Shown: positions 36,263 through 47,408 of the stretch, piece by piece
How the letters are laid out: each line of letters starts with the position of its first letter
Numbering within the stretch: position 1 is the stretch's first letter
From: Anoplolepis gracilipes
Lineage: Eukaryota > Arthropoda > Insecta > Hymenoptera > Formicidae
Assembly: GCF_047496725.1 (NCBI RefSeq)
Contig: NC_132971.1
Span: 2,553,501 to 2,617,500, forward strand
Direction: 5' to 3'
DNA: 64,000 bases
Program-made: the position numbers and the translations under genes
Notes under the pieces: model-generated
Told to the model about the DNA's origin: nothing
The model's database searches: none
Seen by the model: the letters and a program-made list of their open reading frames with translations, nothing else

Positions 36263-39200
36263 ACAAAGGGGGAAAAACCCGTGCTTCTTTGGGGCTGCGA
36301 AAGAAAACGCGAGCGTAAGGGATAGAAACCGGTCGCTAATGTTGGCGCTTCGCTTTCTTGACTTCTCTTCTTGATATTCTCACGATATTCCTGACATTTT
36401 TTTTGATTAAATTTTTACGATAAATTACTTTTAATGCGTACAAAAATTTATATTTGCAATGTTTTTCTTATATATTAAAAGATAAATCTTCATTTTTTAT
36501 ATCTTACAACTAATCACTCTATTATTATTCTATATCTTATGTTTTCTCGATTTTGCTTTTTCTCTCTCTCTCTCTCTCTAATGTTGCATTTTTTAAAAGT
36601 TGAAGATTTTATTTAAACACAAACGGTGTTAAATTTATTATCCTGTATAATCCTCATGGTTATAACATTGATTTTTTTCTATCAGCATCTATATAGAAAA
36701 AATATAATGTGAAAGATTAAGTCCTCTCTTTTCTCGCACACACGCTCTTTAATCTCTATCCAGATCTTTCGCGCGCATCAATTTACTGCCTCTCAGGAAA
36801 GCGGTGGCTTTCTAACGCGAAAGATTAGCGTGCGAGCTAACCGGCCCCCTCCCCCCCTCGCCCCTCCTCCGATGAACGTTTTTATTATTCTCCTCCATCG
36901 TTTCGGTGTCGCGTCGCGTCGAGAAGAAAAGAGAAGAGAAGAGAAGAGAGCCGCCGTCCACCGTTTCCTTTCACCCTCTCGCGCTTGTGGAAACGAGCTC
37001 CCGTCCTTCGCGACATCGCGCCTCATCGTCGTAAATTCGCAATATCTCCGACATGCTTCAAACCCGCTCGTCGAGCGCGCCGTTGTCGTCCACGCTTCTT
37101 TGGCACCGCCTGCGGCTTTTTCGCGTTCTTCTCTCGTCGAGTTTCAGTGAAAGTGACAGGAAAATCGTACGACGAGGCAGTAAAATCGCCGCCGGGGCAG
37201 TAACTCCCCGAAGAAACTGGGCGAAGCGTAGTTTAGATCGTAGCGCGCGCATCGCGTCAAAGGATGCACCGACCGACGTTGAGAAAGCGTATCGATGGAT
37301 GTGCGATCGGTCGCATCGTAAATTTCCACTGAGTGGAAACACTACCCAATATCCACCGATAACATGCAGGCAATTTGAAAATGTGTGATACTAAACACTC
37401 GGTTCTTGTCTTAAGACCTACTTTATCTTTAGCAATTATGTATCAGTTTCTTCCTTCAGATCACAGTAAAATTTTTTCAATATATAAAAGAGTATTGAAA
37501 ACAATATAGGTAGTCATTTCACTTTTTTGTAACGTATTTTTCTATTTTACAAAATAGATACATTATATATCGTTAGAAACATTAATATTTTAACCATTAA
37601 AGAATATAATTTGTAACGATAGGATATGGGAAAGTAGTTTTGCTCTTATTTAGATTTTTGTCTAATTTTTATTCTTTTCATTTCATAGAAAAAAATATTT
37701 CTCCAAAATTTCCAATTATTCATCTAGATAAAATTCTCCTACAAGCATTTCGAATCTCAATTTTTTTATCCCTATGGTAAAATTTAAAGATCACGAGTAA
37801 GATTAATATAAAAATTTATAATATACATAAATTCAGTAAACTCTCAAACAGTCATTGAATAAATATAAATATTAATAATAATATATATAATATTTTCTTC
37901 GTCTTTATATATACACAAATCTGCAAAAATGTTTACTACTGTGTCGAGTTCATCTCACCGAATATCCCGTCTCACTCTGTTTCTTCATGTCACGTTGCAT
38001 CCGGTTTTCTCCCAGTTTCTCTCTCTTTCTCTCTCCCCGTTGCTTTAATTGCGTCTTCCTTCTTTCACTTAATTATCCTCCTGAAATCAACGCGGTTAGT
38101 CTCGTCGCACATGGAACAGAAGCTTAAACAATGTTTCTCAAAACTAGGTGAGCCACTTTTACACCACGCCGCGATCGGATCGCGTTGAATCTTTCCGGCT
38201 ATTCGCCTGTACAAATTATTCTGTCACGGATAATGTATGGTAAAATCTAGAATAACCGTGGAACTTATTGTTAGAAGTAACGCGATGAAATATAGAGCGA
38301 ATGATAATCACGGAATACATAAGAAGATGAGGCATTTTTACAGAACGTCATTTGGAAAATGTTGGGCAAGATTTTTGCGATAATGCATCTGCTAGAATTA
38401 TTCTATCGCAAATCTTTACGACTATTCGTCCGTATGAAATATTTTATCGCGAAAAAGGAAATGTAGAGAAAGCTATATAAAATATGTTGGCAAATAATGT
38501 AATTATCGTTACTCTTATTGACATAAAAAGTTTGTAAAAAAAAAGCGACCTCGTTTACATACATGCACTATTATTAAAAAACTTTGTAAAATTTATTTCT
38601 ATATTTTTTTAATACAAATTTTATATCAAATTATAAATTTTATACTTATAATTTAAAAAAGTAAAAAATGTTATTTTATTAATATCTAATATTTATGTAA
38701 TATTTGCTTCTAATTCTTGACCATACGTACTTCGTAAAAAAATATGCAAACTCTACGCAATTATTGAAAAATGCAGCTGCTATGTCTGAAGGACGCAAGA
38801 AAGTATGATGCATCATCTCCGAATATATTAAGTATCCTCTTACACTTAAAATTGCTCTCCTCAACTATATGTATTGACAATATTTTAATAAGAGAGTTCT
38901 AATTGAAAATACAGAGATTCTATTGCCTGTTTTAACGATACATTTGCAAGTTCCTTAAAATTTCAAAAAGATATAGAGCTGAGTCACACATATAATTACG
39001 GCATGATGGATTAGATAAATCGAGAGAGGAACAACAAAGACTGACAAAGTCAACGCGCAAAGATCGATTATCATCATTCCTTTCCGTTATCACGAATTAT
39101 CAGCGCGTCTTTACACTCGACTCCCCGGGTAACCCAATTTCAACGATATCAACGTACACGCATACCTGTTACGCGACTCGCGTGTTATGTGCCGTGCGAC

Positions 39201-40450
39201 ACGCACGCATAAACTCGGTGTACGAGCATAAGGCAATCCGAAACGTTTCGATTTCACGATAGATTTCAAAGTTTCTCCAAGTTTTGCAGAACGTTGTGAT
39301 ACGTTAACATGTTGTTATTGCCTTCTTGAATATAAAGTAAGCGAAAATATCTCAAACATGTGAAAGATTTCTCTAAAATTATTAAAATGTCTGTTTAGCT
39401 TGAATGTTGAAAAAGAACTTCCCGGAAAAAAAAAAATTAAACTTTAACTCTCAGTTTAATTAATTCTTTATTTTTGCAATCAGAATTTGCAAAAAAAAAC
39501 CTTACCTATATTTGAAGCAATGTTTGATTTGCAATACAGTACAATTTTTGGGAATTTCATAACTGACTCTGTAATAATACGTAGCAAAAGTTTAAGGAAG
39601 AAGCAAGTTTCAATCGTGCAATCGAAATTTAACGAGCTTCTAGAAACGTGGCAATAATGAATTGAGGAATGCTTCCAAAATTTCGAGCGTTCGCGGAGAT
39701 TCGATATCAATCTGCGGAATTCGCTAGCATGATTTCTCGCTCACATCGATCACACAGGTGAAATAGCACGCGCGTAATACACAAAACGTAGTGTGCGAAC
39801 TGAAGTAAGAGTACGTCAGATGCAGCGTTCACGTACATTCACAATCGTGCGTTACCTGCAAGCGTTCGCAGGTGCGTCTATATCGAGGGCCCTCAAAGGA
39901 TAGCCGGAGAAACGGCAGATGGTACAAGCGTGTCGACCAATGTGGTATATAAAAAAGGGTGATGAAGAGCGAAGGGCGAAGGGCGGTCGAGGAAAGACAG
40001 AGTTTGGAAGATGAAGAGTTAGCTCGGGAGAAAACACATGGAGAAGGAAAAATATGTGTTGGAGTGAAAAAAAATATACGCTTTAATTATACAATAAAAG
40101 ATACAATAGGAATGCACAAGACTTATTCAGCATTTTATAATACTGATTCACATTTTATTAAATAATTGTTATTGTATCTAAAGGTAATAACGAGTCGACT
40201 TGAAAGAGCTCAAAGATAAGAGTCGAGATACATGATAAAGAGTTTGAAAGTGTTGGGAATTAAAAAAATCGAAATTGAAAATCGACAATTAGACAGTTGA
40301 ATGCTACTAATTCGAATATTTACGCATTTATGTATAAAATTACACTTAAAATAATCGTAATTACATAATTGAGAGCAGCTTGGATAAATTTTTGTATGTT
40401 TTTTTTCGTAAGACTCGCGCCTAAATTGCAGTAGAGTCCTGGCTTATTGA
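36263..40450. other. mostly AT-rich intergenic DNA with a CpG-rich island
   Basis: AT-rich apart from a CpG-rich island at about 36.79-37.35 kb, and a CT run at 36,560-36,579. The island holds an Inr-like TTTCAGTG near 37,143 on the plus strand and could be a psq promoter, but no matching donor was found. CpG-richer patches are also at 39.05-39.25 and 39.83-39.92 kb. No gene recognised. Confidence 0.45.
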
Positions 40451-40592
40451 GTCAAATGCGAAAGAGACTTGAAGTGAAGTGTCGCGAAGAATTTTCTAGC
40501 TGTTCTTCGAGCGCACGAGTGAGCGGATGAAAGGCAACGACGAGCGTCGAAATGAGCGCAAGTAGCAAGAAGAGAGTCAGGAGAACGAGGGG

Positions 40593-40658
<66 letters not shown>

Positions 40659-41673
40659 CAACAAAATGCGAGGCAAGCGCGAGCTTAAAGTTTCCCCGTT
40701 ATCGGCGCACGTCTAAGCAACTGATAAAAGCCCGTGTTCCTACGGACAGATAACAGGCGGAATGGCCCGGTATAAAGAGTTACATAGATAGAGGCAGATA
40801 AAGCACGGTCCACGGAACAGGTGAATATCGCGACGGGGGCAGACCAACGCCCGAACCTCGTCGGTCTTCGCGTTGTGCGCCGATTCGACTCGCAATTCGC
40901 TCCTCTCGGCTCCTTTACTCGCTCGATCGTAACGCCCGGTCCGATTCCGTCCGTTATTGTCGGACTTTTCCGTCCGCGATACGCGAAAGTGCTCTTTCGG
41001 TTTCCTCTTTGTGTTGTCGCGCCACGCCGCGCTTCCGGAAATGACGTCTCCTCGCCAAGACCCGTGAGCGACCCTTTTTCTTCCTGCTTCACCTCCCTTT
41101 TCTCCCCTACGACGCACTCAATTCTACAGCGAGATCTGCCTTTCTCTTTATATCTCTTTTTCCCTATCTCTTTCCTCCCGTCTTGCTCTTCTCATATCTC
41201 TCTTTCTCTCTCTCTCTCGCTCTCTTTTTCTTCCCCTTTTTCGTTTATCACCCGCGCTTTGTCGCCAGCACCCGATCTGCAGAAAACCTAAACCTACCCA
41301 CCTACTCTTACCGTCTCTTTTTCGTACGCCTTTGGATATCGTCCCTCGTCCGGTACGTAAAACCTCTTGGAGATATCTTCTCCCGGTGGTCGTGGCGGAA
41401 AAAGAAACCCAATATTTCATGGAGACAGATCGTTATTGGGGCGTGCACTACAGGTACTATCCCGCTCTCTACGAGTCGATCTCTCGTGGTAGGGGAAAGG
41501 ATACGACGGGGATGACTATCGCGGATAAGGGATAACGGGAAGGGGGGGTCTCTTCGTCTCTTAGGGTCGTCTTCATCGTCGTTGACGACGATGACTCGGA
41601 TGAATCCGCCAAGACGGAGGAGAAAGCGACTTTGGAAAAACACTCAATCGATCTTTCCGTCTCTCTGTTGCAG
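40451..41673 (+). promoter_or_regulatory. psq: GC-rich region directly upstream of the psq coding exon
   Basis: CpG-rich sequence with a long GA run (40,597-40,655) and pyrimidine tracts (41.08-41.25 kb), ending in the polypyrimidine tract and acceptor of the psq exon. It may contain a leader exon or promoter of psq; no start site or donor can be fixed from sequence alone. Confidence 0.4.
40597..40655. repeat. (GA)n microsatellite, about 59 nt
   Basis: Pure AG dinucleotide run 1.0 kb upstream of the psq ATG, in the orientation that gives GAGAG on the psq sense strand. Confidence 0.95.
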
Positions 41674-41818
41674 CGGCGGCATGGCCGGGCAGCACTACTG
41701 CCTGCGCTGGAACAACTACCAGTCGAACATGACGTCCGTGTTTCACCAGCTCCTGCAGACCGAAGCCTTCGTCGATGTCACCCTGGCGTGCAACGAGGCC
41801 TCGTTAAAAGCGCATAAG
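41674..41818 (+). CDS. psq: psq first coding exon (N-terminal half of BTB domain)
   Basis: Acceptor CTCTCTGTTGCAG|CGGCGGC precedes the ATG at 41,681. The 46 coding codons run from MAGQHYCLRWNNYQSNMTS to ASLKAHK at the donor AAG|GTAGGC (phase 0). QHYCLRWNNYQSNMTSVFHQ and LLQTEAFVDVTLACNEASLK are the signature of the Pipsqueak BTB; broad, bab, tramtrack and Lola differ clearly in NMTSVFHQLLQ and CNEASLK. Pipsqueak is a nuclear BTB protein with four Psq HTH repeats that binds GAGAG sequences and acts in oogenesis, patterning and Polycomb/trithorax silencing. The start is chosen as the family N-terminus; an in-frame ATG at 41,582 lies before the acceptor, in intron. Confidence 0.9.
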
Positions 41819-42542
41819 GTAGGCTGTTGTGAGTTGTGAGCGCGTGGAGTAAAGAGAAGGCAGGAGATCGATCACGTGCAGAATCGAACGTTAAGCTCTC
41901 GATTTAAAACCGAAATGAAGAATTCTAACAAATTTCGATCATTTCGCAATACATATAAAATTAGAGAAATTATTGTATTATAGTTTAGATAAAAAAGGAA
42001 AAAGATAAGTTTAATTTAATATTAGCGAGTCTTAACCGAAACGTTGAGAAAATATACAGCTAGTTCATAATTATTACACATTTAAAATATATGAAGTAAA
42101 ATTAGCAAACTAAAAAATTGAAGACAGTTTGTTTTGCATAATAATATCACACGTGAGATTTATTTCGCATAATTCTTAATGTTGAATTATTCTTATTTTC
42201 TTATTTCCTCCCTTACTTTTGGTGTCTATGTTTATTATAGTCTAATTATAGTTCTGCTTCGATTATCACTTTCAACTATCGACTTCAATAACGTAGAAAA
42301 TATTTATGTTTAATAGTTCTTAGACTTTTTAATTCTGATTCGAATGATGTCTCGATCGTCAAATTCTCGTAACAAAATATCGATATACGTTGACTTTAAA
42401 CGAGAAAATTATCCGAAAAGATTTAAGGCGGATAATTTTTTGGCAATACTTGATTTGTCGATTAACTGTGATTTTTAATCGGAAATAATCTTTCTCTATA
42501 TATCTACATATTACGATATTTCATTTTTTCATGTGTGCACAG
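41819..42542 (+). other. psq: psq intron within the BTB (724 nt)
   Basis: AT-rich phase-0 intron between AHK and VVLSA of the BTB. No embedded feature recognised. Confidence 0.88.
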
Positions 42543-42707
42543 GTGGTGCTGTCGGCCTGTAGTTCCTACTTTCAAAAACTCCTGCTGTCGAATCCCTGTA
42601 AACACCCGACCATCATCATGCCGCAGGACGTGTGCTTCAACGACCTCAAGTTCATCATCGAGTTCGTCTACCGCGGGGAGATCGACGTCTCGCAAGCGGA
42701 GCTTCAG
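42543..42707 (+). CDS. psq: psq second coding exon (middle of BTB domain)
   Basis: Acceptor TGTGTGCACAG|GTGGTG and donor CTTCAG|GTGAGC bound 165 nt (55 codons, phase 0 at both ends). The exon encodes VVLSACSSYFQKLLLSNPCK, then HPTIIMPQDVCFNDLKFIIE, then FVYRGEIDVSQAELQ. It continues the Pipsqueak BTB without a gap and gives 101 residues in this window. The end of the BTB (the helical LLxxAxxLxIKGL segment) is missing and must be on a later exon, which I did not find between 42,708 and 64,000. Confidence 0.9.
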
Positions 42708-43846
42708 GTGAGCGCGCGAAAATAAGGTCGATCTTTCGCCGCGATCGCGCCGATCGTCGCGAGCAACGATTTCTCCCATAACGCGAACTAATTTTGATTT
42801 TAGCGATGTCTGCGACAAACGGCGTGAAAGAATACGCAATATGCTACCAAATAATTACATATATATTTATAATTCTTTCCTCCGTTTTCAAAGACATAGA
42901 ATGACATATTGTATCTGATTCCAAATGATACATATTGCTATTACAGCATGTTGATTATTACCACGATGGTAACATTTGACAATGACATTTTTGTTGATTT
43001 ATAATAATATAAATTGTATAAACTGTCATATATATAAAGTGTTCATTTTTAAAAATATACATATAAAACGTAAATAAAAAACTTAGGAGAATAGCTCTAA
43101 CGACGTCATCGATTGATGATGTTGCGCGCAATATCGGCGTTCGAATCCAATATTTATTTGTCAGTGCAATATTTTGGTTATTATTTGTAACCATTCAAAG
43201 ATATCGGCACAAATCTGGCAATTGCGTTCTCAGTTGATATTTTGAATATTTAAACGATTTACATTCTTAAAACCCTTCCTGCGTATTGAAGGTCCGAAAC
43301 ATCCGAATCTTGCATTCGTCACAGTATTAAATAACGATGAACGCGATCGCTTCGTTTTATCTTATCGCTTACGAGCTATTACGACGCACTGTGAGTTATA
43401 CGTTGCTCGTATTATTGCAAGATCTTTCGTCAAATTGATAGCGATTCCGTTCCAAATAAATGCAAACTCTACTATCTATCATTCGCTTGCCTATTTTGCT
43501 TCTCTAGTGATTTATAAGCATTTTATGATCTATAATATTTTATCAGTCTTCTTTACGTCATAAATACGTTACAAAAATATTTTTTATATTGCCCAATGCT
43601 ATTTTAAAATTAAAGTATACTAATGTTATGACATCTGTGAAAGGTTTTATTATTGAAAAAAAAACATTAATTATTTTTTTAATTATTTTGCAAGTGATTT
43701 AAAATATTCGGAAATTTTTTAAAACATAGGATGAATATAATAATAACATATAGATGACACGTTATATGTATGATTATTTACAAGTAATTATCTATATCGC
43801 AGAAAAATATAATAATATAATATAATCAGATATAAATGTACATAAA

Positions 43847-43972
43847 GTTATGAAAAGATCTGATATAACATATGTAATTGTATCTGACGATATAAAATTA
43901 CATGTGTCATTAGATCTTTTCATAAATATCATCATATAAAATTACACATATTTTATCAGATATTTTCATAAC
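43847..43972. repeat. three-copy inverted/direct repeat family
   Basis: A 33-nt unit at 43,847-43,879 recurs inverted at 43,896-43,925 and again at 43,940-43,972. The first two share a 13-nt perfect inverted core, AGATCTTTTCATA. The second and third are direct copies with the same leading ATATAAAATTACA. No transposase frame is nearby. Confidence 0.75.
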
Positions 43973-45502
43973 TAATTATTACATCTGACCATATCATATC
44001 ATTTTTAAATATTAAAAAAAGAAAAAGTAAACTATTCTTAAGCAAGTATTTTAACAGTATAGCAATTATTAAATAAAAATGCTCTTAACAGAGTAACATA
44101 AATAAAATATTCTTTACATAAATTCACAAGTTCAATATATGAAAAACATAAGCTTTAAAGAAAGATCTATTTAGAGTATATGTACATATTTTTTTTTTTT
44201 AATCATTGTAATATATATCAGCGACTCAAGTTGTAGAAGAGTAACCTAGGGGAGAAAGTACATCGGGATTGCACGTGATCTTCTCGATAAATTATCGTCT
44301 AAACGCATTTTACGATATTCGCTAGGTGAAACACGTTCCGGGTGCTTTAGCATGTTCGAAATGGCAAGAAAGTACGGTGAGAGACCAACACTTTCTCGCC
44401 AGAAGAGAAGAGTCTCCAGTATATTTTTTTCTCGTAAGAATGCTCTACTACCATCTGACACGACGCGTGCAGCTTCAAAAGCCACAAATATTTCTAAAAC
44501 ACCTGCTTTAATAACTTCCAACGTGAAATCTTCAAGTACATAATTTTAAAAACAGAATAAAAATGACATCAGTTTATATTCTTGGTATATATAAAGTTAT
44601 ACCACCGATCCTTCGAAAAAAAATGTATTATACAATATTTTCATATACACTATCAAATGCAAATATTCAATATTTTTTACCAATCAGATAAATTTATAAA
44701 ACCTATATCTTTTTCATCATATCTCCTACTATACCGCGAAAATTACCGACCGCAGAAACATTCAGCCATTCACTTTCCAACGTTTGCCAAGAAAGCAATC
44801 TTTGCGGTCCGAACGGACGTTTCCTTCCCGAGATCGCAAAAGCGGTAAAGCGAAGCTTTACCGACGCGGAGGCGCTCTACCTTACCGGCCCGCACTTCAC
44901 TCGATATTCGCTCGTGTCGGTAACGCACAGTTACAACAAGAGGAACTCCCTTATCCGTTGCTCCGGTTTATCCGCCAAAGGCAGACGCGAAGCAGACGTC
45001 CGTCGTCGATTCGATTCGATTCGATTCACCGCCATCGCGAGCGCTGCGCGCGCTCGTGCGCGTTCGAAATGCCCGCTCCGAGCAGCGAGTGCTCCGACGC
45101 GACGTTTCGCCGGCCGGCCGGCACGCGCGGCTTGCTTTTTCACGGAGTCTCGCGATATCGCGCACCGTCCATCCGTCCGTTTGTCGGCTTTATCGTCTCT
45201 CAACTCGTGCTCCGAAAACTTTTCCTTCTCCTGCATCTTGGACGCCCGCGCGCGCATGTGTTATCCGGTTGTGTGTGCCTCTATGTGTGCGCGTGTGCGT
45301 GTATATGTGTATGTGTGTGTACGGGGGGGGGGGGGGCTAAAGTGTTCCAGATTTTCGCGCTCAGAGGACTCAGATAAATCGCGACACACGGATAAGATAA
45401 GAGAGGCGCCGAAAGAGGAACGCCGGTCTTTCAGGATGTCTCGCCAGTGATAAGGTACGGCACGCACAGCTGCACCATCCTTTCCCTGTTTTTTTTTTGT
45501 CT

Positions 45503-45503
<1 letters not shown>

Positions 45504-45527
<24 letters not shown>
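45504..45527. repeat. (CT)n microsatellite
   Basis: CT run in the CpG-rich block downstream of the psq BTB exons. A G14 run lies nearby at 45,323-45,336. Confidence 0.9.
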
Positions 45528-45533
<6 letters not shown>

Positions 45534-47387
45534 CTACTTCTTTCTCGAAATCTCTCTTCTTTCTTCGAAGATTCAATTCTTCGATGTTTCTAACGATAAT
45601 AAATCGTGCGTACAATGAACTAGATGATTTCTCATATAGTAAATATAATGATGTACAGTGTGTGTCATAAGTTTTCACGATTGTTACTCGTTATTTTGAA
45701 TAAGGTGAGGAACGCTCTCTTATTGCTGAAAAATAAAAATATAAATGATGTTTTTTTTTGTAGAATTTTATATATTTAAACATGTAATAGATAAGAGAAA
45801 AATATTTTACCTAAACAAGTAATTATAGGGTGTAAATGTTAAACTCTCTGTATGAAATTTAATACGCAAGTGATAAACACAATTATCGCGTACTAATTAC
45901 GTTGAAAATGCAAACTCTATTTGGATTCTGAAGCTCTGTAAAAATAATCATAATAACATCCCGTCTGGGATGTGTACGCGATAATATTCTCTCATATTAT
46001 CGTTTTCATACGATAATTTATTTCGCACGCAATCCAACTCATCACACAAGTAAATTAGTTATATATTATCTCTAAATTATTTCAAATAATTTGTAACATT
46101 ACTGATACGATTTCGTTATGATTGCACATTCAAAAAAATGTCGGTGTGAAATTTATTTTATTATATTGGATTTTATTGTATTGGATGTTCGAAAAACTTT
46201 ACGCTTTTATTCTGCAAACTCATTTCTAACTCAATCAGTAAAATCAACATACGTGCCTATAAAATATAGATATTTGATTGAACTTCTGATAAATCGCGTT
46301 TAGAAGGAAACCACTTATCGTGTTTTAGAACAAAACCACAAATTATATTTAAAGAAATTTTATAGAAAAGAAAAATTTTCTTTTCCTTCATTATTATTGT
46401 ATTTTAAGTTATAAAAAGAGATATCGTATTTCTCTTGCCTTACAATTACAGGAATATAATTATATAATCCGATTACATGAATAAATTGTCTAGTTTAAAT
46501 TCCCACTTTATATTTTTGTCAATTTGTCTGCACCCAAAAGCTACGCTTTAATTTCGCTCTGCATTATTTCAAATCAATTCTTAATTCAGTCATATACGGC
46601 CAATTTTGACAGAGTTTATTTATCGAATAATAAGATTGACTTGAATCGATTTGATCGTTTTTCTTGGCTGTATTTTTGTCCTGTCTTGCTTATAGCGCGA
46701 TATTGAATAAAATCTTCAAAGCGGACACTTAATGCAAAGTCGCGCGATTTATCGGAAACGAAAGATTATTTTCGCCGTCCTTCGCGGGGCACGAAGAGGA
46801 GGATGCTTTGGCGACCGACTATTTGGACCGTGCGCCAGACGTCGGACGACGAACCTGCATCGCCGTGTATATATGTGTATGTGTGTATGTGTGTGTGTGT
46901 TTTGAGTGCGAGCCAAAATTAAATCTTTCTCGCCAACGAAAGCGACCCCGGCGCACCATCGTTAACCGTCGAATACGATCGTGTTGTCGAATTTGGCTTA
47001 GATCGCTGCAAGCTCTGATTAAGAAATAAACTAAGAGACATTTTCGATAAAGGCAACTGTAGGTACCAAGTAACATTGATTTTTTAGAAGTTGCGGACTT
47101 ATTAAATTCTAATTAATTATTAATAATAATAAGAAAATTTAAAAACTCTTAAGAAGTTTATGCTTCAAATTCTTAAAAGTTTTCTATCTCTAATTTATCT
47201 ATTTTATAATATTAAAAAACGATGAGAGAAATACAGACGAGAAATGTCAGATTTCTCGAATTCATTTGGCGGAACATTATAAACGGAGCAATCGTTCGCG
47301 GATGAGAATTTGAGATCGAAGGAACAGCCTATTTCACTTTTTTTACGCCCGCGATTGTTTGTCGCTCGAGCGACGATCTCTCTTTTT

Positions 47388-47408
47388 CTCTCTCTCTCTC
47401 TCTCTCTC
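47388..47408. repeat. (CT)n microsatellite
   Basis: Short CT run at the start of a CpG-rich block in the psq intron. Confidence 0.9.

Noticed and set aside
35599..36264. Long minus-strand frame of 221 codons
   Set aside because: It is the complement of a polypurine block and reads as S/L/F/P-rich low complexity.
41582..41680. In-frame ATG upstream of the psq start
   Set aside because: It lies before a strong polypyrimidine tract and acceptor at 41,673 and encodes a basic, unconserved stretch; MAGQHYCLRW is the family N-terminus.
44246..44543. Overlapping 60-90 codon frames on both strands near 44.3-44.5 kb
   Set aside because: Looked like a transposon remnant, but no transposase or reverse-transcriptase motif could be recognised.
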